A stretch of DNA of 64,000 bases, taken from Nannochloropsis oceanica (lineage: Eukaryota; Sar; Eustigmatophyceae; Eustigmatales; Monodopsidaceae). The notes beneath the pieces are model-generated. The model saw only the letters and a program-made list of their open reading frames with translations, did no database searches and was not told the origin of the DNA. A program made the translations under genes and the position numbers. This document shows, in pieces, positions 29,115-40,423 of the stretch. The stretch is taken from positions 1,133,001 to 1,197,000 of the forward strand of contig CP038128.1 in NCBI GenBank assembly GCA_004519485.1, in the 5' to 3' direction. Position 1 is the stretch's first letter, and every line of letters begins with the position of its first letter.

Positions 29115-29600
29115 GTCCCGGCTTGGCTAGATCAGGCAGGGGTGGGCGATGACGATGGTATCTCTGAGTTTACGTGTGTGAGAGAGAGAGTGTGTGTGTG
29201 TGTGTGTGAGTGTGTGTGTGGGTGATGGGGGAACGAGGAAAGGGTGAGATCACAAGGTACGGATACGTTGGAAGACATTTCATGAAGCATTTTATGAACA
29301 CTTCAAGTCTTGACAATGTAGGAAATAGAGGCATGAGAAGGTGGAGCCTGGGGGACTAGAAGCGACTTCAACGAACGAACGAACTTCTTTACCCTCTTTA
29401 CTTTGACCAATGGTCTACTCAAGCACGCTCATCAAATGCTAAACCACTAAATTACCATCACATGACCACATCACTTTCTACCACAGAACAAGAGGGACTC
29501 GCTCCGTGTGCACTGCAGCCCTTCGTCAGTCTGTCCCACCACCCAGCACAGACAGCATTATCACCATCGACATCCACGTCGCTTAGGCCACACGACCAAG
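29115..29600. promoter_or_regulatory. Divergent intergenic region, Lys/Ser-rich gene (-) / IWS1 (+)
   Basis: 486 bp between divergent start codons, with a GT/GA-rich stretch at about 29178-29222. No defined element. Confidence 0.45.
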
Positions 29601-31151
29601 ATGGCAGCCAATCAAGACTATAACAACCTGTTTGGGAGCTCCGACGAGGAGAGCAGTGGTGAGGAAGAGGCTGAAGAGGTGGAGCAGCAGCGACAGAAGC
29701 CCGCGACAAACTCAGCGCCCGCTCAAGCGGCTGCCTCTTCCGCCGCGGCTGCAGGCGGGGACGCCAGCAGTAGCAGTGAAGACGAGAGCAGTGACGACGA
29801 GGACGAACGTCTCTCGGCCAAGAAGCGTTTACAGAAAAAAGGCGTGCCCTTAGCATCTTTGTCGTCGGACGAAAGCGAGAGCGAGGATGAGGAAGCAGCA
29901 GCAGCAGCAACCGCTTCCCGGCCTCCCCCCAAGGCCCGCACCACAGGCAACGATGCCTTGAAGCGAGCCACGGCTGACTTTGACGACGAGGAAGAGGAAG
30001 AAGAGGACCACGCGCGTAAATCCCAGACACTCCCAGATTTGAGCAGCGATGGGAGCAGTAGCAGCAGCAGTAGTAGTGGGGAGAGTGACTCGTCGGATGA
30101 TGAGGGGGACTCACGCCGACGGAAGAAGGGGGCGCTCAAGAAGAAGTCGATGAAGACGAAGAGCAACATGATTAAGAAAAAGATCAAGGCCTCTAAGTCT
30201 AGGAAGGAGCGGGTTGGTCGCGAAGACGGAGACGGGGAGGAGGACGACGGTGCCGGGAGGAGCAGCAGCCAAGGCGGTGGAGGAGGGGGTGATGCTCGTC
30301 GGGTCGGACGAGAACTGACGGTGGTGGAACAGGCATTGGCGTCTTTCAAGCGGAATCGGTCGCAGAAGTTGCCGGATAAACAGGTGCAAGAAATGACCCA
30401 GCGATTGATTGATGTGATGGAGGTGGCGGCAAAGGAAGACAGGCAGGCCATGATGCACAACAAGCCCGCGATACAGAAACTCAAGAGTTTGACCGAGGTT
30501 CTGGATTTGTTGAAGAGCAAGCATCTACAGGGTGCCTTGGTGGATAATGGGCAGGTGCTGGGCTTGATCAAGCAGTGGCTGCAACCGCTGCCGGATAAGA
30601 GCTTGCCATTGTTCGCTGTGCGCACGCCGCTGATTGATTATCTGCTGACTGCACGGGTGGAGGTGCACCGGCTCAAGGAGAGCGGAGTAGGCCGCGTCAT
30701 CCAGCAGCTGAAAAAACACCCGGAGGAGACGGTGGAGAACAAGGCGAAGCTTACGGAGATCGTCGATAATTGGTCCCGCCTTATCACGGGCAAGGGCACC
30801 ACCTTGAAGAGCCGGACGAGCGAGGAGGAGATGGAGGGCCGGGAGGCACGGCAGGCCCAGCAGGCCAAGGCAAACGCAGGAGGAGGGGGCTTTATCATGT
30901 CGACGACGGCGCGGGGGGTGGTGATCCCGATCCGGACGGGCTTCAACTTCAAGAAGGTGGCCTTGACATTTCGGGAGGAATTTGATAGGGGGCAGGGGAA
31001 GGAGGACGAGGCTATGGAGGTGAACGAGCGGGAGCCTGGTAGGGAAGGGGGGGCAGAGAGTCGGACCAGCCGGGTACGAAAGGCTTTGAAGGACATGGGG
31101 AGGGGGGGTAGCAAAAAGTTGAGGCATGAGAGCGTGCGGCATGGCCATTAG
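29601..31151 (+). CDS. IWS1: IWS1/Spn1 transcription elongation factor homolog
   Basis: 516 aa, single exon, starting at MAANQDYNNLFGSSDEES; the frame upstream to 29508 has no ATG. The N-terminal 200 residues are disordered, acidic and Ser-rich, with a basic block (KKKSMKTKSNMIKKKIK). The folded region (about 270-430) is the TFIIS N-terminal/LW type: QEMTQRLIDVMEVAAKEDRQ, KPAIQKLKSLTEVLDLL, LGLIKQWLQPLPDKSLPLFA, VRTPLIDYLL and GVGRVIQQLKKHPEET, which are hallmarks of IWS1. The protein associates with Spt6 and RNA polymerase II during elongation and histone maintenance. The tail contains a conserved-looking TARGVVIPIRTGFNFKK and a basic end. Confidence 0.93.
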   Translation: MAANQDYNNLFGSSDEESSGEEEAEEVEQQRQKPATNSAPAQAAASSAAAAGGDASSSSEDESSDDEDERLSAKKRLQKKGVPLASLSSDESESEDEEAAAAATASRPPPKARTTGNDALKRATADFDDEEEEEEDHARKSQTLPDLSSDGSSSSSSSSGESDSSDDEGDSRRRKKGALKKKSMKTKSNMIKKKIKASKSRKERVGREDGDGEEDDGAGRSSSQGGGGGGDARRVGRELTVVEQALASFKRNRSQKLPDKQVQEMTQRLIDVMEVAAKEDRQAMMHNKPAIQKLKSLTEVLDLLKSKHLQGALVDNGQVLGLIKQWLQPLPDKSLPLFAVRTPLIDYLLTARVEVHRLKESGVGRVIQQLKKHPEETVENKAKLTEIVDNWSRLITGKGTTLKSRTSEEEMEGREARQAQQAKANAGGGGFIMSTTARGVVIPIRTGFNFKKVALTFREEFDRGQGKEDEAMEVNEREPGREGGAESRTSRVRKALKDMGRGGSKKLRHESVRHGH

Positions 31152-31939
31152 AGAGAAAAGAAGGGTGGGAGGGTGGGTGAGAGCGATGAAGCAGGGCGGA
31201 GTTGTAAAAGAGAATCGAAGTGGATGGTAGGAAGTGGTGAAGAGAGGAGGAGTTGCAAATTGTTAAGATCGAAGGAGTCGACGAGAAATAGAATAATAAC
31301 AATAAATACAACATCGAAAATTGCGATTCATAATGTCTATGTATATACTGTATATATGTATTAGTCAACATACATATACATACATTCTCTTGTCCGTCGC
31401 ATCCATCCTCCTCTTTCCATTTCCAAAATCCCCTCGCTTTCATTTCAAATTAATCCCCCCCCCTTGCGATGACCTGAGCGCGCATCATGGATACATTGAA
31501 AGGGGAGGGAGCAGTGTATGCTGTTTCAGGGTTGGAGTGTGTGGTGCTGTACTAATTGAGAAGTACAGCGCAGAAGATCGAGAACCAAAAGCAGAAGACA
31601 AGAACCAAGCATGTATGTTTGATTCTTGACACAAGGGAAGGAAAAAGAAGCAGATCACTATACATGTGCAAAATTTGTGTTGCTTCTTTATCTGTTCTTC
31701 TAAAACTTTTCTCGGTTAAGAGTAGGAATGGTTCTTGATGCTTGATGCTGCCATAGCTGCCCTTCTTTGCTCGTACATCTCCGCCCACCCACTCGCCAAT
31801 ACGAATTTATCCGCAGAATTAAATATGCATCATACATGATTGAATAAAGGTAATAGAAATATCGTTTTCATCTCCGCCACATTCATCTTCCTCTTCTCCA
31901 TCGTCCAGCATTCTCAATGTATTCACACATTTGTCCCTC
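31152..31939. other. Convergent intergenic region
   Basis: 788 bp between IWS1 and F-box gene stops, AT-richer than average, with ATGTATATA-type stretches near 31330-31385. No gene seen. Confidence 0.5.
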
Positions 31940-33196
31940 TTACACCCACACTAACTCCTTCTTTACGATCTGATACAAGCATTCCAAGAGCTCATCCTGG
32001 GGCCGCACCGACGTATCAGCCGTATCGACATAATGTACTTCAATTGCTAAAGCATCCAATGTCACACGATGTCGACTCCTCCTTGCAGCCTCTCCCTCTC
32101 CGCCTTTAACCACCGCCGACATCGAAGAGGATGACGAGGCAAAAATCCAGGCAAAAAGGGGAACAGCGCACAAGAACTCAGCACCCTCTCCAAAAAATCG
32201 TCCTTCTTGCACCTTCGTCTGATTATTGGCCGCTTCTGTTTCATCATCAGCAGCTACAAACCGAGGTCCGTACCCATTCAAGCGCCTATCCAAATCCGCC
32301 TGCCCCCGACCCAACAGTGCCATGGTCTTAGCCTTTCGGTGAAAAAGCGAGAATTCAAACCTTAACCCCGCGATGGCACCAAATCTGGCATTACTAACCC
32401 CCTCTTCCATATTCTCATTCTGCTCTCCCTCCGTTACTGCTGCCATAAAGGCCTGCGCCTCATTGTCATCGAGATCCAATTCTACTCCCGGCACCAAAAA
32501 CGTCTCCTGCACATCTATTCCGTCGTAATGCCCCGCCAAGCGCATGTCTGCCTTGAAGAGTTTGCGAACATTGGCCAAGGTCAAAGGTACAGCCATGGAA
32601 ATGAGAGACTTGCCCGTGACGGCATGACGGATGTCGACAAACAAAATTATCTCTTCGAAGAAGTGCGCCAGGTATCGTCGCCTCGCCTCGGCTGCTGCAT
32701 TCGCTGCCTTTGCGGCTGCCGCTGCTGCCGCCGCTGCTGCTGCCGTCTCGCTTTCTCTGCTACTGGATTTAGCGCTGCTGCTGACGGTCGAAGGGCGGCT
32801 GCTGATGGCCCGCTCAAAGCGTGCTTCGAAAGCGGAGCGCCGGTTCTTAAAGAAGAAGCAACGGTACGCATCGGGTTGCACGTCAAGACAGCCTTCGAGC
32901 TGTTGCATCAAGCCAGGCCACTCGGACTGGCACGCAGGTTTCCATAATGAGCGACTCCTTGCGAGGGTCCGCCAATGACGGTCTGTAGCCAACAGGGCGA
33001 CCAAGGCAGGTACCTCGAGAAATCCAAAAATATGTAGGAGCAGGCTGTCTGGTAGCTGTGTGGCAACAGGCGAGCAGCATGACCGTGACAAGGACGAAGG
33101 CTGCAACAGCAAGGAAGAAGACATACGCTTGGGTCGAGATGAGGCCGTGGTGGTGGTGGTGGTTGAAGCGCCCTGGGGAAGGAGGACGCTGTGCAT
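31940..33196 (-). CDS. F-box protein
   Basis: 418 aa, single exon. An F-box lies at about residues 45-95: ATQLPDSLLLHIFGFLEVPA, then LVALLATDRHWRTLARSRSLWK, with the LPxxLLxxIFxFL core and a typical WKxxC end. It should bind SKP1 in an SCF ubiquitin ligase. A poly-Ala stretch (about 152-175, from GCA/GCG codons) separates the F-box from a folded C-terminal region of about 230 residues with no known repeat (no LRR, WD40 or Kelch). That region may be the substrate-binding part; it begins near RYLAHFFEEIILFVDIRHA. The substrate is unknown. Confidence 0.83.
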   Translation of the reverse strand: MHSVLLPQGASTTTTTTASSRPKRMSSSLLLQPSSLSRSCCSPVATQLPDSLLLHIFGFLEVPALVALLATDRHWRTLARSRSLWKPACQSEWPGLMQQLEGCLDVQPDAYRCFFFKNRRSAFEARFERAISSRPSTVSSSAKSSSRESETAAAAAAAAAAAKAANAAAEARRRYLAHFFEEIILFVDIRHAVTGKSLISMAVPLTLANVRKLFKADMRLAGHYDGIDVQETFLVPGVELDLDDNEAQAFMAAVTEGEQNENMEEGVSNARFGAIAGLRFEFSLFHRKAKTMALLGRGQADLDRRLNGYGPRFVAADDETEAANNQTKVQEGRFFGEGAEFLCAVPLFAWIFASSSSSMSAVVKGGEGEAARRSRHRVTLDALAIEVHYVDTADTSVRPQDELLECLYQIVKKELVWV

Positions 33197-34727
33197 GATC
33201 TACTGGATAAGAACTGCTTCCAAGGGTGAACAACGCCGCCTGTCTCGAGATAAAGTGACAAAGAAGGGGCTCAATAGTTGGTACATCTATCAATGAAAAG
33301 CGCATGATGTTATCTCTGTGTGCTTACAGAGAACAGAGATGGGAAGTAAAAGCATAGTGCGTCTCAAACACAGAACGCGCGGTGGAGCTAGCAACCTTTC
33401 GCAATTCAAGTAGAAAGCAAAGTGTCAGAAGGAACTCACGAACTAACACACGCAATATAAAGAACGATCCTCCAGCCTCAGGATTTTTATCGAATTACAA
33501 TATACACCAAGAGGACCAAGAAGCATCAAGATACCATATCTTATCCTGCATAGAGACGTCTTGGCGGCCAAGTCATTTGAATTTATGAAACTGATTCAAA
33601 CTGGCAGTGGTGCAACCGCAATTACCTTTGAGATTATAGACCCTTCACTGCCTGGAGAAATATTATGAGACATAAAATGACTGAAAAAAATCCATATTCT
33701 ATGGTTGCCGTGCTGCTGATGTGGCTTGAACCGCCACGCTGTACATTTTGTCGATGTCGCTCGATTCAAGCCGTTTTGTATCGTAGGAGGTCGAGGAACC
33801 GTTAAGCTGTTCGTCGTTTTCCTCTCCGAAAGCCGAAACCGCACCTTCTCTTGCACCGCGCTCTTCGCGCAATTGTGCATGTGCTACCCATTTAAAAGGA
33901 TTGAGAATACTTGTCTTTCTTTGTGCGCAGAGTTTGGGACAAGGCAAGACAAAGCGACTTTCAGCGGAATAGGAACCAAGTCACGGGAGGCGCAATGGCC
34001 CTCTAGAAACTCCTGCTATGCGGAAAGCCCAAGTGGAATGTAAGATACACAGGACTCGATATCAACAAGTAATGAAAGTGCGAATAAAGGCGGCGCGATT
34101 ACACTTTACACCCTTGAGCTGTTCTTTTTTCTTCTTTTGGTTTCTCTTCTCTCTTGGTACGATTGAAAGCTTTTGCTTCACAACCCCCAAAAGCTGACTC
34201 TTTGATCTTCCCGCTTTTCTACCTACTTGTGTTTTCTCCCACCATTTCCACACATCAAGGTGCGTATACCACCACATCTTCCTATTTTGCTCTTCTACCC
34301 TTTTTTGTGCAAGAATGGATTCCCCGCTCTTTCCGTCCCTTGCGTTAAAAATCAGATGTACTCGCTCTCTTCTTGTCTTCTGCGTTTAGATCTCGATCTC
34401 CCTCGCCACTCCACCATACAGCATTACACCCTCTCCCCGTCCTGCTCCTCTCCAAATGCTGTCATCTCTCTTTTATGTCACTGCGCCATCGTCATGATAA
34501 AAACACAAATCAAACCGTTCCTTCTTTCCTCCATCTTCCCATCTCTCCTGTCTGGCTAAACTCCTACAAGCACATGTAAATTGTGGTGATAATGCAAAAA
34601 AGACGCGCTCGGTGCCGTCGGAATTCCCTCTTCCCCTCCTTCGCCCGGTCCAATCACGGTCAAGCCAAGGCTGTCACCCTATTTACCCTCCTCCTCTGCC
34701 ATTCTACGCGGCCAAGGGCACCGCCGC
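33197..34727. other. Long intergenic region
   Basis: 1.53 kb between the F-box start (-) and the last ATP-citrate lyase exon (-), AT-richer than the genes and CT-rich from 34130 on. All frames are short and look random. No RNA gene was recognised. Confidence 0.5.
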
Positions 34728-37700
34728 TTAAGAGAACTCCTGCATGTACGTGATATCGTCCTATGGGATAGTTGGGTGGGTATGTTTGTGGGGGGGAAGG
34801 GGGGGGGGGGGGAAGAGAAGAGAGTGAGAAGGAAAGAAAAAAACCCCCGGAAAACCCCCCAAAATGCCCCCTAAAAATCATCCGCCCTGAAGCACACAGG
34901 AAGAAGACAGCCCCTCCCTTCCCTCCCCCTCCTTGCTCGATGTACATACCCAGGGATGCCGATACAAGGGTTGCTTAAGCCTCTTCTGATCCAGATAGTG
35001 ACCAATAAAACCAATGCTGCGACCCAGGACAAACAGACCATTCAAACAGCCGTTTTCAATCAAGTCATCCGCCTCCTCCCGGGTAAACGCCCCACAGCTG
35101 CGGAGCATATCCACAAAACACACAGCGATACACCCATCTACATTCAGAATCAACGTATCACGCTTCGCGGTGGTAATCTGCTCCACCCCCAAGGCAAAGT
35201 CCAAAACCTCGCAATTTTTGAAATGCGTCTTCGCGTACTCCTTCACCAACACGACGCGTGCATCAGGGTTCGCCAGAGATTTAATACGATGTCCAATACC
35301 CATAATAAGCTTATTCTCAGTCTTGCACATCTTGACAAACTCCGCCGGTTCCATCCCCGAATCATGGGCATTCGTAAACATCTGTGCGGCATCATCCAAG
35401 GCGCCCCCAAACCTCGGTCCGATGGTCAACAGTCCCGAAGCCAAACTGGACACCAAATCCTTCCCTGCCCGTGCCGTCACGATGGTATTGTGCGCCCCCG
35501 ACACCGCAGGACCATGGTCTGCCGTCACCATCAACACCATCTCAATAAACTTGGTCGCATACGGCGGCAACCGACGCCTGAACCACAGCAAGCCCACCAC
35601 CCCCCCTAAACCCAAGTCTTCCTCGAAAATCTCACTAATCTTCATGCCCGCATACCGCAACTCATCCCCACGATCATCAGAGATGGACGAAATAAAATTC
35701 GCCGGCTTACGGACCAAACCCAGTTTTTTGGCCCACGTATAATCCAAAGGCACCTTGGGGACTTCTGGCTCGGGCTTCACGACGATCACTCGCGACTTGA
35801 CAAGCTTATCAAACACCTCCCGAATGATATGTCCAAACTTATCGAACGTCTGAGGCACCAACGCCCCCGCCGCCTTCAATGCCGCGTTCTTCTCCGCAGC
35901 TGTCTCGCCCATCCCCCGCGCACAAGCCCCGGCATGACCAAACTGCACTTCATACGGGAAAATGGAGGCACACGTGCCAATGCACCAGGCAACCAACGGC
36001 TTCGTGATCCGCTTGCTCTTCAACGCCTCACACACCGCGTACTCATCTGTGCCTCCTACCTCGCCCAGTAAGACCATCATCTTCACGGCTGGGTCATCAT
36101 TATACCTCAACAGCATATCAATGAAACCCGTCCCTGGATACCGATCCCCACCAATCGCCACCCCCTCATACACTCCATCCGAATTCCTCGAAATTATGTT
36201 GTTCAACTCATTGCTCATCCCCCCACTCTTACTCACGTACGCTACCGACCCCGGCCGGTACAGCTTCGATGACACAATATTATCAAGCATGCCTCCCGTG
36301 TTCCCAATCCTAAAACACCCTGGCTTGATGCCACCCACCGTCGCCGGGCCAATAATCCCCACCCCCTTACTCGCCGCCACCAAGTTAATGTCCCTGGTCT
36401 GGCTCTCTGGAACACCCTCCGCGATAATCGCGACCGTCTTAATCTGATCCGAAAAGCGGAGGATCTCCATCATCGTCTCATGCACCGAGCGGAAAGATGC
36501 GAAGTTCACCACCACATTCGCATCCTTGTTTCGGCGAATCGCTTCCTCCGTCGTCTGGTACACAGGAATCAAAGTCTCCTCCGTCCCCCAGTAAAACTTT
36601 ATGTAATGGTTGCCAGAAAACGGGAAAATCATGGCGGCCACCGAAGGCTTCTTCCGCTTGCACAGAAAATCAAAGTCCAACATGCCCTGGACCGCCCGCT
36701 GCTGCAATCCATAGACAATGCACCTCGTCTCAGGCGTGAAGTTCACAATGCGGTGCTTGGTCGCAGACGGGGTTACCTCAGGAGCGATCGCATCGGGCGG
36801 TGCCAAATCCGCAGGATCGTTCGGCAAGGACTGCGCGGGCTTGGGCACAGTGGTGATCGTAGAAGTCTCGTCAAACTCCGGGTAGTCTTTCGGATCCTCC
36901 AACCCCAACGCCAGGGGGACAATCGCCGTCACGTGCGTTTCAGGACCGTACACCTTGATCGGCACCTGGATCTCAGTCCCCAGCTCCCTCATAATACGCA
37001 AACCCTCCTGGTAATTCGGCCCCGCCCGTCGCACCCAAACCGTAATATTATGCTCCCTCAACTCCTCTTGGAATGAACGCAACGCTGTGATAATCCCCTT
37101 GAACGTCGCCGCCACATCAGTGAAATTCGCAATACCCCCACCAATTATCAATACCTTCCCCCTGGGGTCCTTCACCCGCGTCATCAAGCTCAAAATCGTC
37201 CGGGCATAATCAAACGTCTGCTGCTCATTCGGCGCTCCAGAGTATTCACCATAGTTAGCCAGCTCCTGTCCCTGCCCTAGATCAGCAATCGAATCCGCGT
37301 ACACAACGGAGGCCCCTCCCCCTGCCACCATCGTCCACACCCTCCCCGCTGGGTTCAGCACCGTCAGCTTCAAGGACGAGCCCGTCTTGCTGTCCAACTC
37401 ACGGATGTACGCTTCCTCGGGGAACTCTCGTCGGCCGAAGGGAGCAGGGAAATCGATGTGTCCCCAGTGAGGGCCACACAAGAAAGACGCCGTCTCATCG
37501 ATCTTAGCCGCAAGATCCAAAGGCACAACGCGCCCATCCTCAGTCACCACCAAAGGGTTCACCTCCATGTAAGCAAAGTTCAACGCCCGGTACAGCTTGA
37601 GCACCCCCTCCAAGAACGTGGCCAGGAAATCCTGCTTCGCCGCCGGCACATGCACCAGCAACGCGGCCTTGATCGCCTCGGGATTGGGTTGTTCCTGCAG

Positions 37701-38192
37701 GGGCACCTGGCATCGAAGCGCTTTGGCATCCACATCACCGACGTCCACCCCTCCTTCATGCGTGAAGAGGATCTCCTCTCCTTCCCGGTTGGAGACGATG
37801 CAGAAGTAGTACTCCTCCTCTTGCTTGTGGGGAACAAAGGCCTCAACAATAAAGTGGTTGAGCACACCCTTGACCATCTCCACCTGCACCTCGCGCTGCA
37901 TCCGCTCCAGCACCCAGGCCTGGACTTCCTGCCACGTCTTGTTCACGGCCAGGAGGCCAGCCTTGCCACGACGTTTGATGAGCTGGTCAGGCTTCACCAC
38001 CAACTTGTCCGTGAGCAGCCACGGGTTGGCGTCGGCGATGGTCTCGAAGCTCAGCCCCTTGGTGGGCTCCAGCACGTCGGGGGTGATCAGGACCTGCTTC
38101 TTCTCGATGGTGTGCCGGCCATTGCTGTACTCCGGGAGCCAGCGGGCGATGAGCTGCTTGCCGTAATACTCGCGGATGGCCTTAGCCGACAT
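34728..38192 (-). CDS. ACLY: ATP-citrate lyase, fused single-chain form
   Basis: Exons 38192-34950 and 34760-34728 (phase 0; donor GTATGT, acceptor CCCATAG). The small last exon supplies [10 protein letters not shown], completing the family ending RHPWDD; 1091 aa. The N-terminal half is the ATP-grasp/CoA-binding part ([44 protein letters not shown]). The C-terminal half has the catalytic phosphohistidine loop [11 protein letters not shown], the nucleotide loop [12 protein letters not shown] and the citrate synthase-like module ([55 protein letters not shown]). It cleaves cytosolic citrate with ATP and CoA to acetyl-CoA and oxaloacetate, supplying fatty-acid elongation and sterol synthesis. 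Land plants and green algae use two separate subunits; the fused form fits a stramenopile. No targeting sequence. Confidence 0.98.
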
Positions 38193-39179
38193 GATCGAGT
38201 GCGAGTATGTAGGAAGACGATGAAGAAGGAAAAGAAGAGGGAAGGGACTGCCTCTTGTCCTTGTTGCACTGTGATCGTGTGTTGGGCGGAGAAAGAAAGA
38301 GAGTGGATGTGCGACGTAGACGTTTGATCGAAATTAGTGAGCGGCGAGGAACGACCGAGGGTCAAAACGGGCCACGGCCGTCAAGACAAAGGCATGCTGC
38401 ACACGCCTGTGCAACTCCGTGTCTACAGCCCCAGTAGCTCCAACCATTCTTGCAGTGGAAGTGCTGCTGGCTCCGACGATCCCTTCGACGGAAGCCACTG
38501 GAAAGCGATCGCCAAGAAAATGAGGAGCCTCGGGGTGCGCCGTGTCTTGGGGTTCTTGTGGCATCGCACCCCGCAGCTTTGGCTCAACTCTCTTCAGCTT
38601 GCTTTGAAAAAGGAGAGGGGGCCTGTGTGTATGTGTGTGAAGTGCATGGAGCTGTTTCGGCTCTTCGGCACGCGGAAGACCCAAAGACAAACGCAACGCA
38701 ACGATCTTCGATGAGAGCCACAAAGCCGTCAATCGTCAAACCAGGGCAGAACCGGAGCAACCGACACAACGGCTTGCTCCTTCTTGCCCTAATTGGACAG
38801 ACAGCGTACAAACACATGCGCAGCCGAAAGACAAGGGCCTGGGTCCCAGCGCGTGTGGTGTAAGACAAAGGCGTCGAAGGACATGAGGGCACGAGAAGGC
38901 AAGCAAGGAGATGAAACCGATGACTGAGGTCTTCGGTCCACATCAGAAGCTTTCTTCGAGCTGCCATACCAGGCCCTTCTCCCAAGCCCAACCCCTCTTT
39001 TGCTTCCGCTGTACTCACTACCATCACCTCCAATCTCCCCCTACTACTACAACCATGACAGGAATCGCCTCCTGTCTATTCTTCTCGGGCTCGTGCCAGT
39101 ATTTCCTCACGCTCTATCAAATACACTCCTGTATTTTACGTTGACTCTCAATCTGGTCTGGACAAGCACCACCGGCAAC
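38193..39179. promoter_or_regulatory. Divergent intergenic region, ACLY (-) / longin SNARE (+)
   Basis: 987 bp between divergent start codons. A minus-strand frame at 38334-38732 has no recognisable product. No clear promoter element. Confidence 0.4.
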
Positions 39180-40423
39180 ATGCCCGTCGACGCCACCTCT
39201 CCTCCTACGTCTCCCTATTCCTTACTGGCGGGGGCGGACAAAAATTTGCGGCTCACGGTACGCATGTGTGTAGAGAAATGAAAGGAGTTTTCTGCTGCCG
39301 CTGGTCCTCCTACCCTAACTTTGCTCTGCTTTTGCCACCCGACTAAGTGCAACGCCTTTGTATGTATGGCTTCACGTGCAACAGAATATTGGCATCAATC
39401 TACTTTGCACCTAGTCCCTCATTATCAACCCCTTCTCTCCCACTCCATCCGTCCCTTCCTCCCTCTTCTCTCTTCTCCCCATTACAGGCAGGCGCGGTGG
39501 CGCGTATCGACGGTGTCATCGTGGGCACTTACAGGGGCCGAGGCACACACGCCATTAGTGAAGATTTCTTGCAGCAGGTGACACGGATCTTGGCATTGGT
39601 ACGTCCGGAAGGAAGTTCATGTTCGTGCCTGTTATCTCTTCGTGAGGTCGTTTTCGTCTCGGTAGACATGCTCTTTCAGTGTACGTCTGTCTATACCGCC
39701 TTCCATCACAATCTCTTTCCCCCTTTCATCACTATACCCCACTCCTAGCGATGTGCCCAGCTCTCTCCCAATCAACGCACATTCCGGTTCAGTGAGACAA
39801 CCTGCAGCGAGAAGGTCAACTTTCACGTCGGTATGGATAAGGAAGCTCGTATTTACTTGGTGGCTGTGGAGAAGACCTACCCTACACGTGTCGCTTTGTT
39901 GGCAGTCGATGAATTCGCCAAGGAATGGAAGGAAAGCAAAAGTAGCACCCGCTCTCTGACCTGCATGGAGGACGGGTGTCGTTCCGCAGTGCGTGAGTGT
40001 GTCTCGGCTCTCGCGCGGCGATATGAAGACGTGGGAGCAAACGATCAGCTGACAAGGGTCCAGGCGGGGGTGGAGGGAGTGAGGGAACAGATGCAGGTTA
40101 ATATTACTAAAGCCTTGGAGGGACTGCAGACAACGGAGGAGATCATGGTGCGATCTGAAGAGCTGAGGGCGGGTGCGATGGTGTTTAAGAAGCAGACGGT
40201 GACGTTGAAGAAGATGGTTTGGTGGTACGTACTCTACTTTTCGCCCTTCCTCGCTCCTTCCTTGCGGTGGTCCTTATATGCTCTTGCACTCCTCCATTTC
40301 TACGTTCCTTCCTGTCCTCCATCCAGGCAAAAAGCCAAGAACCAGTTTATCCTTGCGGGGCTCATCGTGGCGGTGGTGGTGCTGTTGGGATCTTGGTTGG
40401 GGACCAAGTTCCGGAAGAAGTAG
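39180..40423 (+). CDS. Longin-type VAMP/R-SNARE with glycine at the zero layer
   Basis: Four exons: 39180-39257, 39488-39598, 39749-40224 and 40327-40423. Phases are 0, 0 and 2+1 with donors GTACGC, GTACGT and GTACGT; 253 aa. The N-terminal longin domain includes VARIDGVIVGTYRG, FLQQVTRILAL, FRFSETTCSEKVNFHVGMDK and YLVAVEKTYPTRVALLAVDE. The SNARE motif runs from GVEGVREQMQVNITKALEG to FKKQTVTLKKMVWW, followed by a C-terminal TM anchor (FILAGLIVAVVVLLGSWL) and KFRKK. Counted back from the WW/membrane boundary against VAMP2, the position of the zero-layer Arg (VLERDQKL) is Gly here (ALEGLQTT; codon GGA at 40121-40123). Likely in post-Golgi or endosomal fusion; the compartment cannot be told from sequence. 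Confidence 0.88.

Noticed and set aside
29508-29600. Upstream extension of IWS1
   Set aside because: No ATG; the acidic MAANQDYNNLFGSSDEE start is typical of the family.
35829-37076. Plus-strand frames of up to 198 codons over ACLY
   Set aside because: Antisense shadows of a strongly conserved gene.
38334-38732. 132-codon minus-strand frame between ACLY and the SNARE
   Set aside because: No recognisable domain and lies in a divergent promoter region; no splice evidence linking it to ACLY.
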